This document shows, in pieces, positions 26,301 through 41,300 of a stretch of DNA of 64,000 nucleotides; positions within the stretch are counted from its first letter, which is position 1, and each line of letters starts with the position of its first letter. A program made the translations under genes and the position numbers. The notes beneath the pieces are model-generated. The model saw nothing but the letters and a program-made list of their open reading frames with translations, was not told the DNA's origin and made no database searches. Origin of the DNA: Emydura subglobosa (lineage: Eukaryota; Chordata; Testudines; Chelidae); NCBI GenBank assembly GCA_007922225.1, contig ML680053.1:13275877-13339876 (forward strand). Direction: 5' to 3'.

Positions 26301-29300
26301 GATCCTTTTGAAAATATGACCCAATGTGACTGTAGCTCAAGAATGTAACTAATGGATTGTGTCCATTCAGAGTGTCTATGTAGGTTAACACAAAACCATA
26401 AAAAAAAGTAGGAAAAAATAGCATCATATGAAGTTCTTCATTCTTGTTAACTGAGTTCTAACATTCATTCTTTGAAATAAATGTAGTAATATATTTTTTG
26501 TTAAGCAGTAAAAACCAGTAGAAAAATAATTGAATTTAAAACAGACATGTTTATTAGTTGTTTATAAAAACGTGTTTCCTCTTGCATTATAGTGCCTCCA
26601 TAAATTCCGTAGGGCAGTTTTGGTCATCCAGGTCATTCGCAATCTCATTAAAATGTACAGGTAAGACTTCTTCTATAGAAGGTCAAAATGAAACCCTGCA
26701 GTTAACATTAACAGAGATCAAACTGAACAGGTTTTTTTTTAAATATTTGATTTACACGTAGCCATTCCTGAAAAGATGAGCAGAAAGCAGCGTAAGTAGG
26801 GTAAAGCAAAATAATGATGTGATTAACAGCCACACAATAGAGTTCACTCTTCACATCTGTCACAGAACATTTTATATTTCATATATATCTATCCATAATT
26901 TACAGCAAGACTGACAATTTGCAAAAAGTAATTTATGCAGAGAATTTGGTCTTTTTTGTGTTTGGTATTACCTTGCTTTTTACAAATTTATAATTGTTTC
27001 ATAAATTGTTTGTGTAAACAAATCTGAAGCTATCGTTGTTTGTGAATTATTCACAGTGAGTATTTGTGAGTATCCCCTGTTTGTGCTGTATGACTGCTTA
27101 TCTAAGTCACATGGTAATATTTCAGTTCTCTTAAGAGGGTCTTCAACAAAGCACTTAAGTATGCACTTAACTTTAAGCACATGCTTAAGTCCCACTAAAG
27201 ACAATAGGATATGAGTCTATGGGCCTTAAGCATGTGCTGAATTAGGTCCTGGATCACTTACTGTACCCTTTAGAAACTAGTTGGCTTTTGTCAGAATAAT
27301 TTTTGTTTTGTCATGAAGTAGGTGTTACCTGCACTATCTAGGGCATCCCGCCTGCATCCTACCGAGGCCTCAAGGTGAGACCCTGTCAATTTAGGCACTC
27401 CCACCCTTTCCCTTCCGAGGGCTCAGGGCATAATGCACCTACCCTTACTCACAGGGCTCAGGAGAAACCTGGTCAATTTAAGTACCCACCCTTACCCACG
27501 GGGCTCAGGGCTCTACGGGTCTGCAGGACCTTTTCCCAATGAAAGAGCCATAACAACTGTGCTCTAAACATCTATTTATTAGCAACACACACAGAATACA
27601 TATGCCAAGCAAATCTTTTATGCTCACCACTCCCAATATATGGACAAACTTCACCCGATGGCTAGTCAGGATCCACTCGTCTGAGGGTTTCAGTGCCTGT
27701 ACGCATCATGGTCGTGCAGGGGGTGGTGCCTCACAACTTGTGGTTATACTGCAATCCAGAGTTAACTCCAAAGAGCATTGTTTTTCATTTACATTATATA
27801 GATAAAACTAACCACCTCCTTTAACTCTACTAAACCTATCACATTGTCCGATACCCCCAAGTAACCAATTTATTAATCAATCATGCACTGGCACCTGTGT
27901 ATCCTCCTCCCTGCCCAAGTTTTTTTATATTTTCTTTTTCGTGCCCAAATTGATGACCTTTGTTTGTGCAAATGGTCAGCATAGATTTGCTGGTTAGAAC
28001 TTAGCTTATCTCTATACCATTTGTTGAGTCTCTCTGTATCCTCTCTAAAATTTCCCAGTGCCTGGGTGTCTCTATTTTACAATCTTTGGTGGCAATAACT
28101 CTTGTTAGAGACATTCCTGAGGTGGGGGGCAACAGGGCATTAGTCTTTTTTTTTTTTTTTTTTTTTCAATTTTAGTGGTGAGCTCCCTGAGTTTTACCCA
28201 AGGCTAGTCAGGGTCAAGGCTAGTTGAATATGGGGGTGCATTAGGTCTCAGATCTATGCAGGTTTAGCTTTTTGATTAAATCAATGTGCTCAGAGCCCAA
28301 AATTCCCTCTCTGAAAAAATTCATATTATTACTCCTTTGTCCCAATCTGCTAGCCAAAAATCGGGGTGTTGTGTGTGGTTCTTGTTAGGAGGAGAAATTG
28401 AGTATGTTAGTCAGATATTTCTTTGGTGTAATCCTGTTTATTTACAAAAAATGGATGCAGAGTCTTGTTTCCCTGAATACAGTGGGAACAAACAACAGCA
28501 GACAGTTCTCTTGCTAAAAGTTTCCAAGCCGGCCTTTCCAGCTTGACAGGTGCCTGAAGAGTTCTGTCTCTTTGCTCCCTCTCAGACCAACCCTTGTGAT
28601 AGCCTACAGATGGCAAGAGTAGCATTCTTCCAGTTCCAGCCTTTCCCTCCTTCCCTCTCCCACATCCACCCTTTGCCAAATAATCCTCTAGGCCGTGTGT
28701 TTGCCATGAGTCCCAGGGAAACCTGTCATACCACACAGTTTAGACTTATTCAGGCTTTGCCATGGAGCCAACTGCCTTGGGCAGTAGCTTCCTTTGTCTC
28801 CGGCTATCACACTCCATAAAGTGGTTTAATTACTCCTTCCATTTAGCCTGAAAGAAGGGTGGTTAGTATACCCATCAGCTTTAATAAGGTTTGTGACTGA
28901 GGCCAGCCATTAACACCTTTCTTCATAAGAATATGAATTAATCATTGCTCCCAGGAATGCTTGTCAAAAGTGAGCATAAAAAGATGTGAAACAAGGTTAC
29001 ATGCATAGAGCTGGTTGAGAATTTTCCACTGGAATGATTTTCTGATGGAAAATGGAGTTTCCACAAAAAAAGAAATTTTCCAAAAATTTTCCTTTTCCAT
29101 TAGGAAAATCAATATGAAATACTTAATTTCTGGTTGGTTTGACCTGAATCAGAATATGATATTTCATTGAAATGACCTGAAATGTTTAGTTTTGAAACAG
29201 TTCACAAAACATTAAACTACATTTCCTTATCAACACATCGCCTTTTAGGAGATGTAGACCAGCCAGGGAGCCAGTCCCATATGAGGGAATGGGGGCATCA

Positions 29301-32300
29301 GGTTCCCAAACAACTGCTCCCATGAAGCAGTGGGCTGTTATGTGAAAATGAGGTTTAATATTGAACTGACTCAAATCAAAGCATTTTAGGTCAGTTCAAT
29401 GAGCCAAAATAAAACTTTTTAATTTCAGTTAGGTCACAAATGTTGAAATAAAACATTTTAACATTGCTGAATATAAATTTTTTGGAATTTCTGTTCTTCA
29501 AAAAATGTGAAATTTCAGTTTCTCCTCCAGATTTGCAATGAAAACAAATGTTGCAATGTTGGAATTTCGCACACGATGGATATTCCAAATTTTGGTCAAC
29601 TTTAACAATAACATGTTTATACTTTTCCACCCATCTGTCTATACCTTTAATTATATTTATTACATTATGACATAAAGGTTTTATAGACATGAATTTGGGA
29701 TGACTGCATACCTCACAAGTAACAACATTGCCACCCTTTATTACTCTTTTGGGCAGTGGCCATCTTTTCATTAACTGTGGCTAGGCCCCAGTCCCTGATT
29801 GGGACTTCCAGGTGCTACGACAATACAAATAATAAATATTATGAATAACTTTATACTATACAATATCATCATATTTACTCTCTCTCTTTCTGACTATCAT
29901 GTCTATCTACCCACACATACACATTTATAGAACTATTTATATCTATCCCCCCCTCCATATATATTCTCATCACCTACAAAGATTCAGAAGAAAGTTTACT
30001 AAGATTACCTTCTTCAGTTCTTATTGACTATGAGTCTTGAGAGATTACCTGCTAAAGTCTACAGGGGTCTTGGGCTAGTCAGAGAAAAGACAGCCAGTAT
30101 TAATTTGAAGAAAAAGCTAAGTGGAAAAGCTAAACATGAAAGCTCTCCCAGGAATCTAAACACCAAAAGACTAGACAGTGTCCAGGATCAGTAGACTCAA
30201 AATTTGATTTTCTTTCAGAATGATTTAACCAGATGGGGAAAAGTTTTCTACATTACTAGTATCACCTTTTAAAGTACTGTTCCAACACCAGCAATGTTTT
30301 TTAAATAGCCATGAAGGCCTTTTATAACCTTCATTCACACTAATGACAGTGTTGCACGCTTAGACATCAGTTCTTAAAGTTAGATCTGTGCTTAAATACC
30401 TTGCTGAATCAGGATCTTCATGGAACGGATCCAAACCCCTCTTTTGTAGCTGTGGAGAGTGCTCTAGCAATGGAATTTTAAATGGTTTGTGAACCCTGTA
30501 GTGGGGCTCAGCAAGTTTTTATCTTAGAAGCCATCAGAAATCAGTCAGAGCAGCAGTTTGTACATCGCTGGGACTGGCACATTTGGGTATATTTAGTAAA
30601 TACAGTTATCTGACACCTAGTTGTGTCTATGTGGTTTCTTCCCATTATTTTTGTTGTGTAAGGCGTGAAAGATGCCATAGGAACAGATATAGACCTGCAT
30701 AATGTGTGTGTGAGTGTGTTGGGGGTGGGGGGAGATCTGGTGACATCCCACCATGAATACACACACCTTGCATTCTGTGCAGCCCATTTCTGTGGGATTT
30801 CCTGTGTGGCAGCAGTGGGGGTGTGTGACGGGGCCGTAAGAACTGGTGTGCCGCCGGTCCCCTGGGCATTTGAACTTACAGAGGATGGCTGAGTTATGCT
30901 GGTGACAAAAGTAGGGATAAGGCTGGACAAGCCTCTGTGTAGCAGCTCCATGGTGTGTGGGAGATGGGAAGAAAGGATTGCTTCCCTGCCCATCCCTGCA
31001 GAGATATTGAATGTAAAACTCAGTTACCTGAGCTTGGGGCTGGGAAAAGGACTTCCCCCGATGACAAAGGAACCTATTCTTGTATTACTAGGCTCATAGA
31101 AATACAGTGGGTGAGTCACCCTGGGATAACACTGCTGTAACTGGGGGTGGAGCCTAGTTCAGTGTATTGAAAGACATCCGCTAGCTACAGTAGCAACCCC
31201 TCTTCCGGGAGCTGATCTGATATCGGTGATCCCAGGGAACAAACTAAATATATTTCTACAATAAACCCATTTGCAAATATTAGAAAGTTGTTAACCAAAT
31301 ATGGCTTTGTGAACATCACCCCTATTCATGCGGGGTGGAGGGGTGGGGGGCGGGTGAGGATTGGGGAGGGGAGACAGATTCACTGCTGTTTCATGGCTCT
31401 TTTGAGCAGCCACATTGGCACAGAGAGGGGGAAGGGAAGGTGTGAAGGCTCCCCAGGTGCAGAGAGCATCTATGCCAGGCAATGAGTGAGTTTGGCACCA
31501 TCTCCAGTGGCAGGGGAGCATTTGAGACAAGGCAGGGCATAGTGTAAGGAAGAGGCTTGTGAGGAGTGAGAGGAGGCATGACTGGGGCAGACCTGCACTT
31601 TGCTGATTATGAGCCTGTGGAATGGCCAACAGGAGTCATTGAATCATGGCACTGCATAGGGCAGCCATCAGGGCTGCTATATCCTGTGCCCAGGGCAGAA
31701 TTGGCCCTTTGCAACTTCGGAATAGGGGAGGTATAAGCTTCCTGCCTTTGGTCTCGATCGGGCCCATGAGTCTGCCCCGATTTTTGCAAAATGAGAAAAA
31801 TTGGACTGGGAAAACATCCAGTTTTAAAGCTCTAGGGAGGGAACAGCAAACAGAACGTATGTATTGTTAAAAGGCTCAAGTCCCCTAAAACTACAGATTA
31901 ATTTATTGAAAAATTATTCTTAATAGTGTAAGAAAACTCAACTTCATCACTTAAATAAAGAGTATGTGCAGGAAGAAGAGCTCATTTATCTGCTCTGGTA
32001 AATACAGAGGGAACCTTTCAACCATCAACGGAATAGATAGTTGTAACTGTCAACAGAACAATAGCAGGATTTACAGTCCTGATTTCCAGAGGTGCAAAGC
32101 ACCTCCAATTCCCATTGACTTCAGCTGGAGATGTGAATGCTCAACACTTCCGCAAATCAGGCCCCACAAACTAAACCTTTGCTTTTCTGCCTATAACTGG
32201 GCAGTTTTCTATAAAAGTCATAAACCAAAGGAAATATAAAGTCATCTCCAAATCTATTTCCAGTCACCAGGCCTTTCTTTCTAAGTAAATAAACTGATCC

Positions 32301-35300
32301 TCATTTATTTGTATATGTAAACCAGTGATTCCCTCACTCCAAACAAAACTATGTTCTTATAGATGCAAAATAAAATCATTCTCCTGGGGTATGGCTTATT
32401 AACAAAAAGGGCAATTCCAAAATAATTCAACATAAAACTCCACCCTAAGCCCTCTCGTCAGGCTTAGTTTATCCCTTGGTTACTCTCCCCAATTTAAGGC
32501 TTCTTCTTCCAGTGTGGCTGCATTTAGAAGCCAATATGTTCAAATTTTAGAACCTAAAATTAGGCACTTACATCCATATTTGAACAAAATTGCTGAGCTC
32601 CTGCAGCTCCCTTTGACTTCATAAAAGGGCTGCAGAGTACCTTTGAAAATTAATCCACTTCTATTTAGTTATCTAAATATTAGGGCTGGTTGGAAAAAGG
32701 GGGTTTTGTTTTCCATGGAAAATATAAATGAAAAAGAATACATTTTTGTTGAAGTTTTTAGTGGAAAATTATATAAAAGTTTTGGGTTTTGAACTGTTTT
32801 GGTTTTCTGGTGAAAAAAATCAAGAATTTTTAAGGAAAGCAGACACTTTAGACAAAGATGTTTGTTTAATTGAAAACCCAACTTACCGCTGGAAACAAGT
32901 TTTGATGGGAAATTTTTGACCCATCCTATGGACTTGGGGGCCTAACTTTAGGCACTCAAATTTAAAATATTTGGCCTGAATTTCATTCCTCAGATCCCCT
33001 ATCCCAGCTCTCTGTCCTCAACGCTACTCCTACCTCTCTCATTACCTACTCCTGTGGTGTGAAAAGCCCACTGCACCCCTGAATGAGCAAAGCTCACTTA
33101 ACTCTTCCCAGAAGAATCATCATATGTTATTACAGTGTAGTTTTCAGGCAAATACTACGAGCCAATTACAATATGGTTCTATACAAAAAACTTCATGCTA
33201 CTCACAGACACATTCAAAACCTACTGCTTATTTTGTTAAATCTTGCTTTCTTGCTTTTCTTCTCCCTAGTAAATCTGGAAATCTCTAATTTGGGATTTAG
33301 CATCTGTTTTCTGAACCATGTCCATACAGATTAAAGCTAACAATAATTGACAAGGAAGGGCTATATCCTATGTTAAATTTCAGTTATTTGCATAATGAGG
33401 AGGGTTCAGAGAATTTCTTTGGCTGTTGCTGAATATAGATTTTAAAACAAGGTATTGAGATTACTAGAATGTTCATTATGTTTCATGCAGATAATTTTGT
33501 ATTGGTGTTTATGATGCTGTTGTTGTTTTAATTGCAGGGACTATGCAGCGTCTAGAGCTGAAGTGTTATCCTTTGCTCAGCTACAGTTCACTGGATCCAG
33601 CACAGAGACTGAAAACCTCCTTTTTGACTGTTCTTATTTTAAAGCTAAAGTAGAGGTATTATATGCAACCCTTGTGGAAATCGAGTGATTAATTGCAACT
33701 TGCATTCTAAAGGCCTGATCCCACAAAGACTTGCACATGAGTCACTTTGCTGATATAAGCAGTCCCTGCTATGCAGACAGTTCAATAGGAACCACTCAAA
33801 TTTGCAAAGTGATTCATGTACAGAGGTCTCTGGAGGAACCGGTCTTAAAACAATGCATTTAAGGGACGCACTCATAAAATCAATGATGTTAGAAACACAG
33901 CTTTTGTGAGCATTATAATTTCCAGGCATGCCAAAGGCTTGGGGAGCCTTTTGGGAAAACTCTCCAGATTTGTGAGATTTAATTGAGTCAGTGCTCCTTA
34001 TTGAAAAAAAACCCAAAGCCCTAGAGATTAAAGAATAGCTGTAGAATGAGAGTCTTCCAAACTACCTCGACTTGACAAGATGATACTTCTGCTTCTGAAA
34101 AAACCTCTATTCTGCTCAGTGTAAAGCCTCTGAAAATTAAAGGTGACCTGCAGAAAAAAGAAATACATTCCACTGACCTCACTAATATGTACCGAATGTT
34201 TCTATCAACCACTCTAAGTGGGTGCATAGAGGCCATTCATGCAGGCCCTGATTCAGCAAAAAGGTAAGCATATGCTTAACTTGAGTAGTTAAGTAGTGAG
34301 TAGTTCCATCAACTGTCATTGGGATGGGATTATTTACATGATTAAAATTAAGCATGCACATAAAATTAAGGCTGAATTGGGACCTCAAGGACACAAACAA
34401 CCTAGTAATAGCTGCTTCAGAATGGTCTCCTGAAGTTACTTGTCAGGGATCACTCCAGGTCAATATCACAGACTACATAATTCAGCAATACCACATTCCT
34501 GCAAACTTCCCTGGAGCATAAGGTTGACCTGGGAAGGACTCCGGCGCTCTTTATAAATGCTTCACACATTTTAAAATGGTACCAGATTTGAAAAATGGGA
34601 CCTGTGGAACTTGTCTCTTCATTAGCTAACTTCACCCTTCAGCACATTTTGAGCCAGCCTGTAGCTTATGCTATGTGAGCATGCAAGAGTGGGGGAGAGG
34701 GTTCAAGGAGTCTTTTCGCACAGATGTCAATCCCAATTCGCCTTGAAGAATCACAGAAATTGGAGATGACAATGACAGTGACACCTTTTTAATCATTATC
34801 AATTAACATGAGCAGCAATAATACATAGCCCTCAACATTTTCACAGCATTGTATAAAGAGTAAGTACTGATTTAATCCTGACTCTGCCCCTGTGAGGTAA
34901 GTAAGTATTATCCCCATTTTACAATGCAAATCCTAAGGCATGAAGAGGTTAAATTCCTTGACCAAGATCAAAGAGTCAGTGCCAGAGTTGGGAATAGGAG
35001 CAGATACCCAGACACCCATGTCTGAGTTCTAATGACTACAATATAATCTCTGCCTCTGTTAAGTCATGCAGTCTGGGAGTTGCAAAGTCACCTAAGAGAT
35101 TAGTTTTAATGGTAATTGGGTCTTCCAACTCTCTTTGGCCCCTTTGGAAATCTCAGCCTTAGTCCATTTCTCTGCTATGTGTTATTTATTATTTGTAAAG
35201 TGGCCGCACCTTGAGGCCCCAGTCATGGATCAGAGGTCCACTGTGCTAGGTGCTGTATAAACACATATAAAAAAGACAGTCCCTACCTCCAATGTACAAT

Positions 35301-38300
35301 GTAGAATTGTTCCTTACAATGTATATTCTAGTAGTTTGTCAAGGCTAGTTTTAATTGGCAATGGGGCTTCCAGCATTTCTTTTAAAAAACCTATTCCATA
35401 GTCTTCTCTGATTCCCCAAAAGATTGAATTGGCACCTCCAATTCCGTCCCAATCGCAAACTTCTAATGTCACGCTCACTAGGGAAGAAAGAAGTCGTGTT
35501 ACTGTGATGGCAACAGAGGGAGGGAGAGCCTTTGCAGCTGCACATGTGTGGCTGTAGCTCACAAAGCTTAAGCCAGTTGTTCTGCATATGGAGCTCTTTG
35601 TTCCTTGGCAGCTGAAGGGGGAGAAAGCGCCAAGGTTGTAGTGGCCCACAGTCTGCTGCGACTCAGTGACCACGGAACCTAATTGCTGCCGGATAAAGCC
35701 CTAAGGAGATGAACTGACTCATAACATACGCTGCTTTACCTTCTACAAATGTACCTCAGAAACCATTTCTGATCTCCCTCTAAATTGTGCAATTACATCC
35801 CCACTTAGTCGGAAATTTGGGGGATCTGAATCCCCCACCCCCCAACTGATCATTCATCAGTTCTTTACAAAGGGAAGTGTATATGCATTATCTGCCAGGA
35901 ATATGACATTTTTATATTAGGGAGCCTCTAAAAGTGTTTGTGTTTGCATGTCCGTTTTGTGAAGCTCTGGGAAATGCTAGTACCACCCATGCCTGCCATT
36001 TGACCTGAGGCACTGCAACATGGGCCCATCCCTGAGCACGGGGAGGGCATGACGCAGCTGAGGGACGTGCTGAAAGGAATCAAAGGGCCCAGTTCTGCAA
36101 AAGGCTGAACACTCCCCACCACCAGTGACACACAGGATTTGAGGGCACGAAGGTGCTTAGCAGCTGAAAGGACCAGGCCCAACCTGAGCATCAATTATAC
36201 TCTGTAGGGCTAGGATTTTCTAAGGAGCCTATGACAGTTTAGTGCCCAGTGAATTTTAATGGGGTGATGACGTAGCTCCCTTAGGCCCTTTGAAAACCCA
36301 GCCCAATATTGCACTATTGAGGTCAAAGGGATTTTTCCCATTGATTTCAGTGAGAGCTGGTTCTGGCCCTAAATTCAGAAGCCTGCACTCTCACAAAGTA
36401 AAGAGTAAATTCTAGCACAATTGTACACGGTAAATGAGGCCACGCCCACCTTGCCCTGCTCTAACCAATACAAATTCAGCTGAAGGAAGATGCTGAATAA
36501 TTTCTTCACATTTTAAACTATTATAATTTCATAGGTTAAATATTTACCTGGGGAGGAGGGGAGAAATGCAGGCATTGCACACAGATAAGGTTTAAATCTA
36601 CAATAGTTACATGAAGGAACCCTTAATAATATTAGAAAGGAACACAGGAGCTGTCAGGCTCCCACAGAGCATCTAGTCAGGGGACTCTTATGCAGCTGCT
36701 CATAAATGAAAAGCCTATGGACTCAGCTCTCCATAGAGTCATCTCTGAGGGGTTCTTCCTGGCAGTGTTGCTACCCTTTGAGGTTGAGATTTTTTGAAAG
36801 AGCCTAAGAGAGTTAGGCACCAAAATTCCACTGAGAACTGGGCAGCTAGCTCCTGTAGGTGTCTTTGAAAATCCCAGCCTTAGACTGATAGCCAGCTTTG
36901 ATTAGTGGCCAATACCAGATGCTTCTGAGGAACACACATTCTGCACCTCACCCTGTTAGCAGGTACACATGCTGAACCAGGCCACCGGTGCTATGTTTTA
37001 TCATCAGAAGAAAGTTCCCTTCTCAGCTCTGAGAAGCAGCCAGCTCATGCCTTAAAGCATGAGGCTGATTTCTGACCTAGCTCGCATGTATGTAAACTTA
37101 AATTATGTGTCTCACTGGTCTTCCAACACAATGGATTGCACAGAGTGATCAATATCTGTAATTAACTAACTGGGGCTCTTTCTTCCCCCTCTTTTCTCTC
37201 AGACAACTATCAGCAATGAGGCTCAGGACATCCTCTCAGGGCCACCAGAAAACCGAACTTCAGAAGGCATTGAGCTGGTAAGGCTTGAGAAAGCTGAGCT
37301 GTTTCTGCAAATGAAATGGGCCCCTGTGCTTCGAAATGTGGATATGGATCCTAAATTTCCCAAAGTACTGGGGGAGTTTGGATCCAGGCTCTAACACAGA
37401 GGGCCAGTTCTTCAGTTGTTGTAAATTGGCATAGCTCTGTTGACTTCCATGGAGTTACTCCAGTTTATACCACTTGGCTCAAGGCACTGATTCTGGCTTT
37501 GAGCTTCTCCCCAATTTTGGTGCTGATCTGCTCTGAGGAGCTTTGATTTGGTGAAAACCTTGCAAATAAAAAGAGAGAGAGAGAATGAATATTGTTGGCA
37601 GAGAGCAGACTAGAAGCAGCTGTCTCAGGCAGACTTATTCTGTTCAGATCAAACACAGAGCTGTGGATGTTTGGAAATAACTCACTTTACTATATATTTA
37701 ACTTCAAGCTTTCCATTTGTTTGGAGGCAATCAGAGATTTGTGCTCAAACAAGGCTATTCTCACCCAGTTTTTATTCATGAAGTACAGTATTCATGAGGC
37801 ACCACTATAGAACTGTCATGATGGCAGACATGCCTGGGTATAAATGGAGTTGTTTTCAGAATGCAGTTCCCTTCATGAACCTAAATGTGTTCATAGAGAA
37901 AAAAGTTGAAAACAAGCCACAGTATGTGGTAGACTTTAACTATGGGGTGCGATAACTATTACTCTACAGGATACCTCTGAGTTGTGCTTGCCATAGGGGA
38001 CTCTAATGTAGGCCATATACAATCTGCAGAAGAGCAGCTCTGTTCTGAGATCTGGAGCCTTCTCGCTTTTACATAGTCTATAGAGATTTTCTGTTCCCAA
38101 AAAGGGAAATAAAAAGGGTGTAACTTTTGCCCTACCAGCTATCACATTTCCTTTTAACCTGGCTTGTTTTTTTCTTTTTAATGTCTCCTTAACTGACTGC
38201 TTATTTTTGACCAAGTGTACATCAAGGTTTTATTTCTTGTATTTAAAGCTCTAAATAACATAGTAGTGCATCTGTCTACCTGTGGGGCTATCTAGGGCCT

Positions 38301-41300
38301 CCTGTCCCATCATAGATATTAAGATCAATGGCAGTTGTGAGGCAAGCCCACAATCTTACCAAGGCTGCTCGCTTAGCTGCCCCTCCAACAGAGTGGCGCA
38401 TTTCATCCCTCTCCCCACACTTGCGCCTTCTACAGCATGAGGGAGACCCTAGCACACGTCTACCTCGAGTGCACCAGGTTTCAGCCCCTTTTCCAGCTCC
38501 TTCAGAACCTTCTCTTGAGGTTCTGGCTGCCCCTCCTGCTTTATGCATATACCATCTGTGGTCCCACGCAGTCATGAAACCTCCTCCTGGCTTTGGCCAA
38601 GGTGGCCGTCAACCATACCAGGAGGAGGATGCTGAACAGGGGAGGTGCTCTGCGATGATAGGGCCTATTTTCGTTCCTCCCTTCACTCACATATCCAGGC
38701 AGAGCTCCTCTGTGTTGTGTCCACTGGCTCCCTAGACACCTTCGAGGAGCAGAGGGTGCTGTCCAGGGTGCTGTCCAGGGTGCTGTGTCCCCCTCTGGAT
38801 CCCCCATTTTGACCCCATCACTGTTTTATCATTTGTTGTCCCCCAAGCTTACTTGAGCCCTGGCTCCAGTAGCTCTTCCCCTTAGGCTGTGGGGGCCCAT
38901 TCCCCCAGGAACTTAATAGGTGCCACTCCAACAAAGTGGTGTGGTTCACACCCCTCCCCTTGCTCCTTCTGTGGCATGAGGGAGACTTAAAATGGCCATT
39001 TTTTGTTTTCATGCCTCCTTCCATTACAAAAAATTCTATGGTATTGGACAGTCATGGTCCAAAACACGGTATTAACATTGATGCAAGGTGTTGAGTTTAC
39101 AACTGAGTATAGAATATTGTGTTTTTGTTTTGTTTTATTTTTAATAATGGTTGTAAGTACTATAAATATTGTGAGTCCAGTAATATCAACAACCATCGGC
39201 TTTTCATCCCTCACTTGGAACTAAAGTTTCTTAGGACCCTGCAGGAGCTGCTCGACGCCTTGTAGGAATTGGCTTTGAGGGCCATCATTGCCCTGTATCC
39301 CTCTTTCTGACAACTCGGCTGGGGGAAAGGGACTGTAGGTCGGACATCAGCATCTCCTGAGGGGTAACCTTGGGACGCGGGGCCTCCATGCCAGGTTTAG
39401 AGTTGGTGTGCCCACTGCACTGACTCTGAAGCAGCCTCAGCACAAGGGGTGTTCCAGGGCAGGGTGAAGGGGTGAAGCATAAGAGGGAGAGTTTAGATTA
39501 TAGGTAGGAGGAGGCATGGCTGCAATGTTCCCATGCCCCAGTGGTTATAGGCTGCCCTAGCCTCCAATAAGGCTACACCAGCCCCCACAAACCCTGAATA
39601 GATATAACCCTCTCCCACTTGGTCCCTGCACTAGCAGTAGTGCTGGCCAGGTTAATTTCTGTGCCTTAAAGCCTTGTAATTTCTACTCTTCCAGGCCTGA
39701 TCTTGTGAAGTGCTGAGCACCTCCCCTGAGAAGCTGCATGCTCTTGACTCCCTCTGAGTGCACCTTGCAGGATCAAGCCTTCATGAGATGTTGGTTCATA
39801 CAGGCAAAACTGCATCAGTTTCCACACATCAGTTCCCTGTTGACTCCAAGGAGAACAATTGTACTCACCATTGCTTGTCTTCACCTTCTACTGCAACCTC
39901 AGTGCTAGTTAACCAAACAGCGCAATTCACTGAACCCCATCTGCTTTATTTCTTTCTCCAATTGTAGGCCATGCTGTCTTTGCGAGCAACTGTCAGCACT
40001 TTCTCAGAATACCCAGTCCACATCCAGGAAAAACTAGCTCAGATGGGTTGGTATGAATGGTAAGTTTGCTCTGATGCCACTGGAGATGAAGGTAAATGCC
40101 TGGCAATTCCCATTGACTTCAATGGGTGCTGAGGAAGCATATTTGATGGCAGGATTTCATCTTGAGTAGGCAAAAGATTAAGGGAAAACAGGTAGAGAAG
40201 CAGAAAACAGGAATCAAGGAGACGTAGCATATAAAGAACTAGGCAGTCATCGACAATTGACAGAAATTAAACCAGAGGAGGCAAGTGCTATGAAATTAAT
40301 GAAGAAGGCATGAGTGAAAATACTTAATTGAATGACTCTTCACCCTCAAGATCTGCACATGAGCTAGTTCTACCTATGTAACAATGTGCTCTCGTTGTTA
40401 CTTTTGTTCTTTCTTTCCTATTCTTTGATATGTCTCGTCACATCTCCTCTTAAATTCTGTAATCGGATCTGTGCAGGTGGATATTTTTTTCCCCAGTTGG
40501 ATGGTTTTGAAATGGGTGTTATGGGTTGCCCATACAGACCTGATTGCAGGATTTCGGCCTAAGATTGTAACCTCTTCAGGACAAGGACCAGGTGTTCCTA
40601 TGTGTTCACAGAGAGCAAAATCAATCGGGTGCTGATTCTGACCTGGATCTTTCGGCACGACCTTGACACAAAGAACATCATCATCAATAATTTGGCAATA
40701 ACGTGTAAACAAAACCTTAGAACAGACTGATTGAAGATGGTTGTAAACCATACAATTTAGCTCAAATTTAAACCCTTCTCCCTAGCTTCCAGTGTATTCT
40801 GTTTCAATGTCTCCAGCTCTTGTGATTTTGTCACAAGTATCAAGATATTTGATATTTTCTTAAAGCTTCAGATTTCATTATGTTAAAAAAATAAAGTAAG
40901 TTTCTAGTTCTCACAGTGGTAGAGCTAAGCCTACAAATGTGATCCAAAGTGCACCCTAAAGACTCAGAAGGAGGGAAGGATGAGAGGAAGAATGGTCTAG
41001 CAGTTAAAACACTAACATGGGATTTGAGACCCAGGTTTAATTTCCTGTTCCACTACATGCTGCCTGTGTGACCTTGGGCAAGTCACTGAGTCTCTGTGCC
41101 TCGGCTCCCGATCTGCAATGGGGCTGTCAGTATGACTCCACAGTGTTGTGAGGACAAAATATTCTAGATTGTGAGGTGCTCACATATGGTTAGAGGGGCC
41201 ATCTATGACCCTTAGATAGAAATAGCAATAACTCCTTAATTATTATTTTTTAAAGTCTCATGATTTTCAAGCCAATCTCACGATTTTTCTGGGGCCTGAC

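Noticed and set aside
30541..30993. 150-codon minus-strand frame
   Set aside because: No family features, overlaps a GT-rich simple tract, and another frame is equally open.
40398..40751. 117-codon minus-strand frame
   Set aside because: It covers an old SINE tail (shared wording with 3490-3600), so the frame is incidental.
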